A stretch of DNA of 64,000 bases from Bradyrhizobium sp. AUGA SZCCT0158 (GTDB taxonomy: Bacteria > Pseudomonadota > Alphaproteobacteria > Rhizobiales > Xanthobacteraceae), in contig NZ_JAFCME010000009.1 in assembly GCF_018130065.1 (NCBI RefSeq), positions 232,394-296,393 of the forward strand, in the 5' to 3' direction. Position 1 is the first letter of the stretch. Each line of letters starts with the position of its first letter. Position numbers and translations under genes: made by a program. Positions 23,853 through 32,194 of the stretch are shown here, piece by piece. The notes beneath the pieces were generated by a model that was given only the letters and a program-made list of their open reading frames with translations, searched no databases and was not told the origin of the DNA.

Positions 23853-24734
23853 TCAGGCCGGCTTCGCCCAGTTCTGATACATCTTCAGCAGCGCCACGAT
23901 ATCCTGGCCACGAAAGCCCTCGGCCAGGGCAAGCGCATAAAGTTCGCGCGTCGCGGAGGCCGACGGCGTCGGCATCTTCGTCATGCGCCCGAGTTCGACC
24001 GCAAGTGCAAGGTCCTTCTCGCCCAGCTCCATCTTGAATCCCGGCGAGAAATCACCCTTGATCGCGTTCGGAAAGCGCTTGGTGAAGTGATGCGAGCGAC
24101 CGCCGCTGACCGACAGAACGTCATAAAGCTTGTCCGGCTCGACGCCTGCGGCGACGCCGAGCGCAAAGGCTTCCGCCGCGACCAGGACGTTGCCCATCGA
24201 CATCATGTTGTTGACGATCTTGACGACCTTCGCGGTTCCGGCCGGGCCGGTGTACTTCCAGTCGTTGCCGAGCAGCTTGAGAATCGGCTCGGCGCGGGTC
24301 ACATCGGCTCGCTCGCCGCCGGCGATCAAGATCAGCTTGCCGGCGCGAGCCTCGTTGGGGCTGCCGCTGACCGGACAATCGACCACGGCGATTCCCTTGG
24401 CGGCGGCTGCCTCGGCGGCCTGCCGCATCGTCTGCGGATCGATTGTGCTCAGCTCGATGCACAGGGTGCCCTTGGCGGCATGGGCGACAATGCCGTCGGC
24501 GCCGAGCCAGGCTTCCGTCACCGCTTTCGGATCGGGCAAGCTGGTTAGCACGATGTCGCGGCCCTCGAGCGCTTCCGCGATGCTCGATGCCATCCGAAAG
24601 CCGTCCTTCGCGAGGCGCGCGCGCTGATCGGCGTTGACGTCATAGCCGACGACGTCGAGGTTGGATTCCCTCAGTCGTCCCGCCATCCCCGATCCCATCT
24701 GCCCCATTCCGATGACCGCGACCTTCTCAGACAT
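23853..24734 (-). CDS. NAD(P)-dependent beta-hydroxyacid dehydrogenase
   Basis: A 293-residue member of the 3-hydroxyisobutyrate dehydrogenase family. The Rossmann fold is seen in VAVIGMGQMGSGMAGRLRE, the substrate-binding signature in VDCPVSGSPNEARAGKL, and the catalytic Lys in GTAKVVKIVNNMM (about residue 170). It oxidises or reduces beta-hydroxy acids such as 3-hydroxyisobutyrate or tartronate semialdehyde. It diverges from the epimerase gene at 25042, and a strong palindrome lies between them, so both are probably controlled together. Confidence 0.92.
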   Translation of the reverse strand: MSEKVAVIGMGQMGSGMAGRLRESNLDVVGYDVNADQRARLAKDGFRMASSIAEALEGRDIVLTSLPDPKAVTEAWLGADGIVAHAAKGTLCIELSTIDPQTMRQAAEAAAAKGIAVVDCPVSGSPNEARAGKLILIAGGERADVTRAEPILKLLGNDWKYTGPAGTAKVVKIVNNMMSMGNVLVAAEAFALGVAAGVEPDKLYDVLSVSGGRSHHFTKRFPNAIKGDFSPGFKMELGEKDLALAVELGRMTKMPTPSASATRELYALALAEGFRGQDIVALLKMYQNWAKPA

Positions 24735-24883
24735 GTCGTTTCTCCCGATTCTTTTGTTGCGAGGTCGTGCCGAGCTATCGCTGAAGCAGACTCATCGCTC
24801 GACTCTATACAGAGGCGCCGGTGCCAAGGCGACGGCGTAGCCCCGCAGGCGGTGCAACGGCGTGCACCAATGTCGCATGATGA

Positions 24884-24899
24884 AAACTGTAGACAGTTT
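24884..24899. promoter_or_regulatory. Candidate GntR operator AAACTGT-N2-ACAGTTT
   Basis: Perfect palindrome with 7-bp arms and a two-base centre, midway in the 307-bp divergent gap 24735-25041. The core AACTGT-N2-ACAGTT recurs at 29970-29983. Two further inverted repeats lie close by: GGTGCA-N6-TGCACC (24851-24868) and CTCTATACAGAG (24803-24814). Confidence 0.6.
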
Positions 24900-25041
24900 G
24901 AGGCGAGGGCGGTAGCGTCCGTGCAATTCGGCCGGCCACCGCTGCGATGCGCGCGCCACCGGCCTACATCGGTTCAACAGATGATCAACGGGAGCGAAAC
25001 TTGAGACAGCCTGTGCAGTTTGCCGCGATGTGTGAGCGTCC

Positions 25042-26034
25042 ATGAAGATCGCCCAAGGAAAATTTGTCGTGACCGGCGGCGCCAGCCTGATCGGATCGCA
25101 TGTCGCGGAACAATTGCTGAGCCAGGGCGCGCGGGAAGTCGTGCTGCTCGACAACTACGCGCTGGGCAGTCCGGACACCGTCAGGTCGCTGCTGGGCGAT
25201 GCTCGCGTCAAGCTCGTGCGCGGCGATATCCTGCGCATCAACGAGCTGTATGATGCCTTCGAGGGCTGCGATGGCGTGTTCGCAATCGCCGGCTTCCTGA
25301 CGCTGCCGCTCAGCCAGAATCCGAGCCTTGGGCTTGCGGTCAATGTCGAGGGGCAGGTCAACATCTTCGAGGCGTGCCGCTATCGCAACGTCAAGAAGGT
25401 GGTGTTCTCGTCGTCGATCGCCGTGTACGGCGATCCGGCGCCAGGCTTGGTCGACGAGTCAGCCCCGGCGCAGCTCGCCACGTTCCAGCCCGCGACAGCG
25501 CTGTACGCGTGCACCAAGCTGATCGGCGAAAATCTCTGCCGTCTCTACAGCGCCAAGCACGGCATCCAGGGGATCGCGCTGAGATACGCGACGGTTTACG
25601 GCGAGCGCCAGCACTATCGCGGCGTCAACGCGCTCTACATCATGGAGAACTACGACCGCATCATGCGCGGCGAGCCGCCAGTCATTCCGGACGACGGCAG
25701 TGAGGTGCATGACTACGTTCACGTTGCCGACGTCGCCCGCGCCAATGTGATGGCGATGGCGTCCGACATCACGGCTGAGAGCTTTACCGTCGCGTCGGGT
25801 GTTGCGACCGATCTCAACCGGGTGGTGGCGCTGTTGCTGAAGTTCACCGGCAGCGATCTCAAGCCCGTCTACAAATCGGCACCTTCGAGCGTGCGATCAA
25901 GTGTGACCAAGCAGCTCGATTTCAGCATCGCCAAGGCCGAGAAGATGCTGGGCTGGAAGCCCGAGGTTTCCATCGAGGAGGGCATCCGCCGGCTGCTGGA
26001 ATGGCGCAAGGCGCAGGACACGCCGGCGAGCTGA
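25042..26034 (+). CDS. NAD-dependent epimerase/dehydratase (extended SDR)
   Basis: A 330-residue extended short-chain dehydrogenase of the UDP-glucose 4-epimerase type. The cofactor loop reads GGASLIGSH, with Ser in place of the usual third Gly. The catalytic motif is YACTKLIGE, and HDYVHVADVARAN lies later in the chain. The substrate need not be a nucleotide sugar; similar proteins act in catabolic clusters on hydroxy acids or lactones. The lactonase-fold gene starts 9 bp after its stop, so they are cotranscribed. Confidence 0.88.
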   Translation: MKIAQGKFVVTGGASLIGSHVAEQLLSQGAREVVLLDNYALGSPDTVRSLLGDARVKLVRGDILRINELYDAFEGCDGVFAIAGFLTLPLSQNPSLGLAVNVEGQVNIFEACRYRNVKKVVFSSSIAVYGDPAPGLVDESAPAQLATFQPATALYACTKLIGENLCRLYSAKHGIQGIALRYATVYGERQHYRGVNALYIMENYDRIMRGEPPVIPDDGSEVHDYVHVADVARANVMAMASDITAESFTVASGVATDLNRVVALLLKFTGSDLKPVYKSAPSSVRSSVTKQLDFSIAKAEKMLGWKPEVSIEEGIRRLLEWRKAQDTPAS

Positions 26035-26043
26035 GGGGAACGC

Positions 26044-26835
26044 ATGTCGGAATACGAGATTCTCGCGGTCCGTTACGCCCATAATGCCGAACGGCGCACA
26101 TCCGAAAATTTCCTCGGCGGCGATGCGCATGACGGACCGATGCCGATGGATTTCTTCGTCTGGGTGCTGAAGGGCGACGGCCAGACCATCATCGTCGATA
26201 CCGGATTTGACGCCGACATGGCCAAACGGCGCGCGCGCCAGATAACGCGCCCGGTTGCGGAAGGCCTGAAGGTTGCGGGCGTCGATCTTGCGGGTGTCAA
26301 GGATGTCGTGCTGACCCATATGCATTACGACCACGCGGGAAATCACGAGATCTTTCCGAACGCGCGCTATCACATCCAGGATCGCGAAATGGAATACTGC
26401 ACCGGCCGGTGCATGTGCCATTCCAGTCTGCGTCACCCGTTTGAGGCTGACGATGTCACCGCGATGGTGCGCAAACTGTTCCAGGGCCGCGTCAGGTTCC
26501 ACAATGGCACGAGCGAGATCGCCGACGGTGTCACGGTGCATCTGGTCGGCGGACATTCGCGCGGGCTGCAGTTCGTGCGGGTCCGAACCCGCCGCGGATG
26601 GGTAGTGCTCGCCTCCGACGCTTCACATTATTACGCGAATTTCGAACAGTACCGGCCGTTCCCGGTGGTGGTCGACGTCAGCGAGACGCTGGAAGGTTAT
26701 GACGCGATGCGCCGGCTGGCGTCGTCGCTGACGCACATCGTGCCCGGCCATGACCCGCTCGTGCTACAACGCTATCCGGCGCAGCCGGGCGGTCCGGCAG
26801 ACATCATCCGTCTGGATGCCGAGCCGCTGAAATAA
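26044..26835 (+). CDS. Metallo-beta-lactamase-fold hydrolase, AHL-lactonase-like
   Basis: A 263-residue metallohydrolase with the full dinuclear metal set: HMHYDH (residues about 97-102), GGHSRG, ASDASHYY and PGHDP. Length and pattern match the N-acyl-homoserine lactonase family (AttM/BlcC-like). Placed between an epimerase and PrpF in a carboxylate-degradation operon, it more probably opens a lactone intermediate of the pathway than quenches quorum signals, though the latter cannot be excluded. It is spaced 9 bp from the epimerase and 15 bp from prpF. Confidence 0.9.
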   Translation: MSEYEILAVRYAHNAERRTSENFLGGDAHDGPMPMDFFVWVLKGDGQTIIVDTGFDADMAKRRARQITRPVAEGLKVAGVDLAGVKDVVLTHMHYDHAGNHEIFPNARYHIQDREMEYCTGRCMCHSSLRHPFEADDVTAMVRKLFQGRVRFHNGTSEIADGVTVHLVGGHSRGLQFVRVRTRRGWVVLASDASHYYANFEQYRPFPVVVDVSETLEGYDAMRRLASSLTHIVPGHDPLVLQRYPAQPGGPADIIRLDAEPLK

Positions 26836-26850
26836 GGACAGGGATCGGCC

Positions 26851-27999
26851 ATGGCAAATGCTCGACTTCGTGCGGTGTTCATGCGGGGCGGCACTTCCAA
26901 GGCGGTGATGTTCCGAAGGGACGATCTGCCTCATGACCCGAAGGCTTGGGACCCGATTTTCCTTGAAGTGATGGGCTCGCCGGATCCCAATGGCCGGCAA
27001 CTCGACGGCATGGGCGGCGGCATCTCGTCGCTGTCGAAGATCTGCATCATCGGCCCGCCGAGCCGCACCGACGCCGATGTCGATTACACCTTTGCGCAGA
27101 TCGGCGTGCGCGACACTTTTGTCGACTACGGCGCCAATTGCGGCAACATGTCCTCGGCCGTTGGGCCGTTCGCGCTCGACGAAGGGCTGGTGACGGCACC
27201 AGCCAATGGCGAAGCCACGGTCCGCATTCACAACACCAATACCTCGAAGATCATCGTTGCGCGCTTTCCGGTCGAGAATGGTTCGCTGGCCGCCACCGGC
27301 GACATCGAGATCGATGGCATCGCCGGGAAGGCGGCGCCGATCCGGCTGGAGTTCCTCGAGCCCGGCGGGGCGCGGACCGGCGCATTGCTGCCGACCGGAA
27401 ACGCGGTTGATGATCTCGACATCGACGGCGGGGAAAGCGTGAAGGCGTCCTGCGTCGACGCCGCCAACCCCTGCGTCTTTGTTGCGGCAAGCGCGGCCGG
27501 AAAATCCGGCGACGAGCTGCCCGACGTGCTCGACAATGATGCCGCCTTCCTGCAGCGCATGGAAGCGATCCGCTGTGCGGCATCGGTCAAAATGGGGATT
27601 GCGCCGGATCTCGATCAGGCGCGGCGTATGACCGGTATTCCCAAAGTCGCGATGGTGACGGGCCCGAGATCCGGACGAACGCTGTCGGGGCGCGAGCTCG
27701 CGGCTGAAGATGCCGACATCTGGGTGCGGATGATCTCGGTCGGGCTGCCGCATCGCGCCACGCCGATTACGGGAGCGATTTGCCTTGCGGTGGCGTCGCG
27801 CATTCCCGGAAGCATTCCGGCCGAACTGTGCAAGGCGAACGGGCCCATTCGTATCGCGCATCCATCGGGCGTCACGCTGGTCGACGCCGGCGTTTCGCCT
27901 GCCGGCTCCGGCGCGGTAAAGGCGGACTATGGCGCGGTCTACCGCAGCGCCCGTCGCCTGTTCGAAGGCAATGTGGTTTATCGAACGGCCATCGCTTAG
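26851..27999 (+). CDS. PrpF family isomerase (4-oxalomesaconate tautomerase/aconitate isomerase-like)
   Basis: A 382-residue PrpF-family protein with a diaminopimelate-epimerase-like two-domain fold. The N-terminal signature RAVFMRGGTSKAVMF carries the active-site Lys, and DYGANCGNMSSAVGPFAL provides the conserved Asn/Gly loop. PrpF proteins move double bonds in aconitate-like acids, and relatives tautomerise 4-oxalomesaconate. In this operon it would isomerise an unsaturated tricarboxylate made by the flavoprotein or PrpD. A palindrome overlaps its stop codon and serves the following GntR gene. Confidence 0.9.
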   Translation: MANARLRAVFMRGGTSKAVMFRRDDLPHDPKAWDPIFLEVMGSPDPNGRQLDGMGGGISSLSKICIIGPPSRTDADVDYTFAQIGVRDTFVDYGANCGNMSSAVGPFALDEGLVTAPANGEATVRIHNTNTSKIIVARFPVENGSLAATGDIEIDGIAGKAAPIRLEFLEPGGARTGALLPTGNAVDDLDIDGGESVKASCVDAANPCVFVAASAAGKSGDELPDVLDNDAAFLQRMEAIRCAASVKMGIAPDLDQARRMTGIPKVAMVTGPRSGRTLSGRELAAEDADIWVRMISVGLPHRATPITGAICLAVASRIPGSIPAELCKANGPIRIAHPSGVTLVDAGVSPAGSGAVKADYGAVYRSARRLFEGNVVYRTAIA

Positions 28000-28011
28000 T
28001 TGTATACAGTT
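27998..28011. promoter_or_regulatory. Candidate operator before the second GntR gene
   Basis: AGTTGTATACAGTT. It contains TTGTATACA, which also occurs at 19929-19937, and the half-site ACAGTT of the 24884 and 29970 palindromes. It starts in the prpF-like stop codon. Confidence 0.45.
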
Positions 28012-28139
28012 GCGGGAACGCAGGTTTCCACGATTGATTGTCGTTCACGAAGGGACATACTAGTAAGAAGGGCTTGGCCGAGGAGCGAGCCGGCTCGTGT
28101 CTGTGCGGGCTCCCACTGGAGCGCTATCGAAAGGCTTTC

Positions 28140-28910
28140 ATGAACGGCATCTTGAGCAACAAGGTCTCTGCCCAGTCGCTGGTGGATGCGCTCGCCGAGC
28201 GGATCGAGGCGGCGATCATGAGCGGGGACCTGCAGCCGGGCAGCAAGATCAGCGAGCAGGCGCTGGCCGCGTCGCTCGGCGTCAGCCGCGGTCCATTGCG
28301 CGAAGCCATCCGCCGGCTCGAAGGTCGAAAGCTGCTGCAGCGGACACCCAACATCGGCGTCCGCGTCGCAAGCCTGTCGCCGAGCGATCTGTATGAAGTG
28401 CTGCAGGTTCGCGAAGCGCTGGAAGGAATGGCATGCGGGCTCGCGGCCCAGCATATGACGGACGATGAGCTGGAGGCGCTTTCCGAGCTGCTGGATCAGC
28501 ACCAGCAGCAGAAGAGCGTCCAGGAAGGCACCGGCTATTATCAGGAGTCGAAGGACTTCGATTTCCACTTCCGCATCGTCAAGGGCAGCCGCAATGCGCG
28601 GCTGGTCCAGATGCTGTGCGAGGACCTCTATTATCTGCTTCGGGTCTACCGCTACAAATCAAGTACAAAACCGGGGCGGGCCAAGCAGGCTCTGCGCGAG
28701 CACAAGGACATCGTCGCGGCGCTGATGCGGCGGGATCCGGTGGAGGCCGAACGCAAGATGCGGCTGCACATCAGCAACGCCCGCCAGTATGTCGAGGAGC
28801 AGATGAGGGAAGCGGCCGCCCGGCAAGAAGTCGCGCCGCCCGTCCGGAAGCCCAAGGCGGGTGCGGCGTGGACAGGCAAGAGCAAGGCCGCGGTTCAGTC
28901 GCGCAGATAG
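28140..28910 (+). CDS. GntR family transcriptional regulator, FCD subfamily
   Basis: A 256-residue regulator. The winged helix covers about residues 10-75 (VDALAERIEAAIMSGDLQPGSKISEQALAASLGVSRGPLREAIRRLEG). The FCD domain follows (DFDFHFRIVKGSRN; RALRVH-type helices) and the tail is Lys- and Ala-rich. I chose the ATG at 28140, preceded by GAAAGG; an upstream extension to 28038 would place unrelated sequence in front of the domain. It lies between the divergent operons it probably controls, with related palindromes at 24884, 27998 and 29970. Confidence 0.9.
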   Translation: MNGILSNKVSAQSLVDALAERIEAAIMSGDLQPGSKISEQALAASLGVSRGPLREAIRRLEGRKLLQRTPNIGVRVASLSPSDLYEVLQVREALEGMACGLAAQHMTDDELEALSELLDQHQQQKSVQEGTGYYQESKDFDFHFRIVKGSRNARLVQMLCEDLYYLLRVYRYKSSTKPGRAKQALREHKDIVAALMRRDPVEAERKMRLHISNARQYVEEQMREAAARQEVAPPVRKPKAGAAWTGKSKAAVQSRR

Positions 28911-28938
28911 CCTCACGGTGAAGGGCCAGCCGCAGCTT

Positions 28939-29868
28939 TCATCGGCCGGTTTGCTTTTGCGGCATTCCCTCGGGTGTGATCGATGTGATGATCGATGAAT
29001 CGAGGGCCTCGTATTCGTGATAGCCGATGGTCGCGTATAGTTCGGCCCGCGTTTGCATGCGATCGATCAGGCGGTGGGTGCCGCCGTCTTTACGGATGCC
29101 GTCATACAGTTCGGCCTGCGCCTTGGCGGCCACGCGAAGCGCGCTGACCGGCCAGATCACCATCTTGTAGCCGAGCGCCTCGAACTCGGACGCCGTCATG
29201 AACGGCGTTCGTCCAAACTCGGTCATATTGGCCAACAGCGGCACCTTGATGGTTTCGGCAAATTTGCGGAACGCTTCCGGGTCATGCAGCGCCTCGGGGA
29301 AGATCGCGTCGGCGCCGGCTTCGACATACAGCCGGGCCCGGTTGATGGCGCTGTCGAGCCCTTCGTCCGCGGCCGCATCGGTGCGGGCCACGATGTAGAG
29401 ATGCCGCCGCGCCCTGGCGGCGGCGGCGATTTTGGCCGCCATATCCTCGGGCGCGATCAGCTTCTTGTCGTTGAGATGGCCGCACTTCTTCGGCAGGATC
29501 TGATCCTCGATCTGGACGGCGGCAGCACCGGCGTCTTCGAACGCACGCACCATGTTCATCACGTTCAGCGCTTCGCCAAAGCCGGTATCGCCATCCACCA
29601 GCACGGGAAGTTGCGACGCGCGGGAAACCTGCCGGACGAAGAAGCAGACGTCGTCGATCGTGAGGATGCCGAGGTCCGGAAGCCCCATCGACGCGGACAT
29701 CGCCGCTCCCGACAGATACAGCGCTTCAAACTGCGCGGCCTTGGCCTGCAACGCGGCGAGGCCGCAATGGGCTCCGGGAATCTGCAGGATGCCGGGACGC
29801 TGCAATAGCTTCCGAAAGCGATCGCCGGCGGCCAGCGTCGGCAGGTCATTGGCGACCAGATATGTCAT
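28939..29868 (-). CDS. Isocitrate lyase/PEP mutase family enzyme (methylisocitrate-lyase-like)
   Basis: A 309-residue TIM-barrel enzyme. Catalytic signatures are DGDTGFGEALNV, the metal-binding VQIEDQ and PKKCGH, the Cys motif typical of true lyases (PrpB, isocitrate lyase) rather than PEP mutases. It would split a 2-methylisocitrate-like acid into pyruvate or a related keto acid and a dicarboxylate. The ATG at 29868 has GGGAG six bases upstream; the open frame further up to 29961 is probably untranslated. It diverges from the Liv-type binding protein gene, sharing the palindrome at 29970. Confidence 0.92.
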   Translation of the reverse strand: MTYLVANDLPTLAAGDRFRKLLQRPGILQIPGAHCGLAALQAKAAQFEALYLSGAAMSASMGLPDLGILTIDDVCFFVRQVSRASQLPVLVDGDTGFGEALNVMNMVRAFEDAGAAAVQIEDQILPKKCGHLNDKKLIAPEDMAAKIAAAARARRHLYIVARTDAAADEGLDSAINRARLYVEAGADAIFPEALHDPEAFRKFAETIKVPLLANMTEFGRTPFMTASEFEALGYKMVIWPVSALRVAAKAQAELYDGIRKDGGTHRLIDRMQTRAELYATIGYHEYEALDSSIITSITPEGMPQKQTGR

Positions 29869-29969
29869 TTGGCTCCCGCCTGTTCTGTTTCGTTCCTGAT
29901 CATATCCGTCATGCCCGCTTGCGTCGTGGCCCGAACGGGGCGGCAGGAATGTTTCCTGCATGAACCTTA

Positions 29970-29983
29970 AACTGTCAACAGTT
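29970..29983. promoter_or_regulatory. Candidate GntR operator AACTGT-N2-ACAGTT
   Basis: Perfect palindrome AACTGTCAACAGTT in the 235-bp divergent gap between the lyase gene and the transporter operon. It has the same core as the 24884 site. Confidence 0.6.
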
Positions 29984-30103
29984 GACTTTAGTCAATTCCC
30001 TAAGATAGGTTCCGCCATCCCGTCGCCCGACAAGGGCCGCGGACGAAACAGAAAATCGAGAGGGGTTGGCAGCGAGCTGCTCCCCGACATCAGGGAGGTA
30101 GCC

Positions 30104-31270
30104 ATGCGTGGGTTTCTGAAGGTCGCGCTCCTTTCGACGGCTTGCGCTGTTTCCTCATACTCGGCGTCTGCGCAGACGTTGAAGCTCGGCGTTCTGGCGA
30201 CGCTTTCCGGCGCCGGAACCGCGTGGGGGATGGCGATGCAGGGCGCGGCCGAACTCGCCGCCGAAGACGTCAACAGCAAGGGCGGACTGGAAGTCGCCGG
30301 CAAGAAGTACAAGGTCGAGATCGTCGCCTATGACGACCATTACAAGGCGGCGGACGCGCTGACCGCGTTCAACCGCATGGTGTTCGACGACAGCATCAAG
30401 TTCGTGGTCGGGCCGCTCGGATCGGCGCCGGCGCTCGCCCTTCTTCCCGTCAGCACCGAAAACAAGGTCATCACGATGACGATGGCCTTCACCCCGAAGG
30501 CGCTGTCGGCCGAATACAAGTACAGCTTCCGTCCGGTGATCCCGTCGGACGTGTTCTCCGATCCGCAAATCAAGTGGGTGGTGCAGAAGCTGGGCGCCAA
30601 GAAGATCGGCGGCTTGTTCCCGAACGACGAATCCGGTCAGCAGGTTGGAGCCGCCAACGAAGCTGCCTATGAGGCGGTCGGTGCCAAGTTCGTCGCCAAG
30701 GAGTTCTTCGAGCGCGAGCGCGTCGATTTCGTGCCGTTGCTGACGCGCGTGCTGGCGAAGGGCATCGATGCCTTTGAACTCAACGGCAACGCGCCGCAGA
30801 CCGCGGGATTGCTGGTCAAGCAGCTTCGTGAACTTGGCTTCAAGGGGCCGATCATCCGGACCGGCGGCGACGCCACCGCTGATATCCTGAAGGTTGCTGG
30901 CAAGGATGCCACCGAGAACGTCTACGTCCATCAGCCGATCAATACGGAATCCCCGGCGATCCAGGAATACACCAAGCGCTTCGAGACAAAGTACAAGACG
31001 CCGTTGAACGCCTTCAGCCCGTTCTTCTACGCCAATGTGCAGATGGTGTTCGCCGCGATGCAGAAGTCGGGAACGGTGACGAATAGCGACAAGGTGCGCG
31101 AAGCGTTGCGTGGCCTGAAGGAGTTCGAAACCGTGCTCGGCAAGGTGAACTGGATCGGCGAAGCGCAGTGGAAGTCGAACCAGCAGCTCGACGCGCCATT
31201 CTACGTGGCGCTCCTCAAGGGTGGTGCCGCGCAGGTCGTGGCCAAGTGCACGCCCAAGGTCTGCGAATGA
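30104..31270 (+). CDS. Liv-type ABC transporter substrate-binding protein
   Basis: A 388-residue periplasmic type I binding protein (LivJ/LivK-like). The signal peptide MRGFLKVALLSTACAVSSYSASAQ is followed by LKLGVLATLSGAGTAWGMAMQGAAELAAEDVNS-type sequence. The ATG at 30104 has GGGAGG five bases upstream. Members bind amino acids, amides or aromatic and carboxylic acids. It is the first gene of a complete five-gene transporter and shares a control region with the lyase gene, so the ligand is probably the acid degraded by the neighbouring enzymes. Confidence 0.94.
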   Translation: MRGFLKVALLSTACAVSSYSASAQTLKLGVLATLSGAGTAWGMAMQGAAELAAEDVNSKGGLEVAGKKYKVEIVAYDDHYKAADALTAFNRMVFDDSIKFVVGPLGSAPALALLPVSTENKVITMTMAFTPKALSAEYKYSFRPVIPSDVFSDPQIKWVVQKLGAKKIGGLFPNDESGQQVGAANEAAYEAVGAKFVAKEFFERERVDFVPLLTRVLAKGIDAFELNGNAPQTAGLLVKQLRELGFKGPIIRTGGDATADILKVAGKDATENVYVHQPINTESPAIQEYTKRFETKYKTPLNAFSPFFYANVQMVFAAMQKSGTVTNSDKVREALRGLKEFETVLGKVNWIGEAQWKSNQQLDAPFYVALLKGGAAQVVAKCTPKVCE

Positions 31271-31323
31271 GCGTTGCAGGCATCTCCTGGAAAATTGACG
31301 CCGCTTGACGCGGGAGAACGGGT

Positions 31324-32193
31324 TTGGACTATTCGATACTTCTTGCGCAGGCTGTGCTGAACGGTCTCGTCATCGGCGCGATGTACATGCTGATGGCGGT
31401 CGGTTTCACGCTGGTGTTCGGGATCATGCGCGTGGTCAATTTCGCGCATGGCGAATTCTATATGCTCGGCGCCTTTACGGGATTCTTCACCTACGTCTAT
31501 TGGGAGATCCCGTTCGTCGTCTGCCTTTTGATCGCGGCGCTGACGATCGGCATTCTCGGCATGCTGGTCGAGCGGACGCTGATCCAGCCGTTTCGTTCGG
31601 ATGAGATGTCGGGGATGATCGCGACGCTTGCGATCTCGGTGATCATTCAGAATGGCGCCGTGTCGCTGTGGGGGCCTCAGCCGCGGGCGATGCCCGATAT
31701 CGTCACGGGCACGCTGGCGATCGGTCCGTTCAGCTTTCCATGGTCGCGGCTTGTCGTCATCGCCGCGGCCGCGCTGATCTTTACCGCGTTCTGGCTTTTC
31801 ATGCAGCGAACCCGGCTCGGGCGGGCGATGCGGGCGGTCGCCCAGGATACCGAGACCGCGCTGATCCAGGGCATCCGCGTCAACTACATCTATCCGCTGG
31901 CCTTCGGCATGAGCGTCGCGCTCGCGGCGCTGGCCGGGGCGTTGATGGGGCCGGTCTTCTCGGTCTCGCCCTTTGTCGGCCTCACGCCGATGCTCAAGGC
32001 CTTCGTGGTCGTCATTCTCGGCGGTCTCGGCTCGGTCCCGGGGGCGGTGGTCGGCGGCCTTCTGCTCGGCATGATCGAGAGCTTCACCGCCACGATCTTC
32101 GGGTCGCTGGTGTCGGACATCCTGCAGCTTCTGCTGGTGATTCTGATCTTGCTGGTTCGGCCCGCCGGCCTTTTGGGACAAAGGGAGGCCTGA
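31324..32193 (+). CDS. Liv-type ABC transporter permease, LivH family
   Basis: A 289-residue integral membrane permease with about eight hydrophobic segments. The family pattern GLVIGAMYMLMAVGFTLVFGIMRVVNFAHGEFYMLGA is present at the N-terminus, and the C-terminal coupling region contains LGGLGSVPGAVVGGLLLGMIE. It starts with TTG at 31324, preceded by CGGGAG. It forms the channel with the 32195 protein for import of the ligand bound by the 30104 protein. Confidence 0.94.
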   Translation: MDYSILLAQAVLNGLVIGAMYMLMAVGFTLVFGIMRVVNFAHGEFYMLGAFTGFFTYVYWEIPFVVCLLIAALTIGILGMLVERTLIQPFRSDEMSGMIATLAISVIIQNGAVSLWGPQPRAMPDIVTGTLAIGPFSFPWSRLVVIAAAALIFTAFWLFMQRTRLGRAMRAVAQDTETALIQGIRVNYIYPLAFGMSVALAALAGALMGPVFSVSPFVGLTPMLKAFVVVILGGLGSVPGAVVGGLLLGMIESFTATIFGSLVSDILQLLLVILILLVRPAGLLGQREA

Positions 32194-32194
32194 C

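Noticed and set aside
26044..26835. Quorum-quenching function
   Set aside because: No luxI/luxR genes nearby and tight operon linkage to catabolic genes; not adopted as the primary call.
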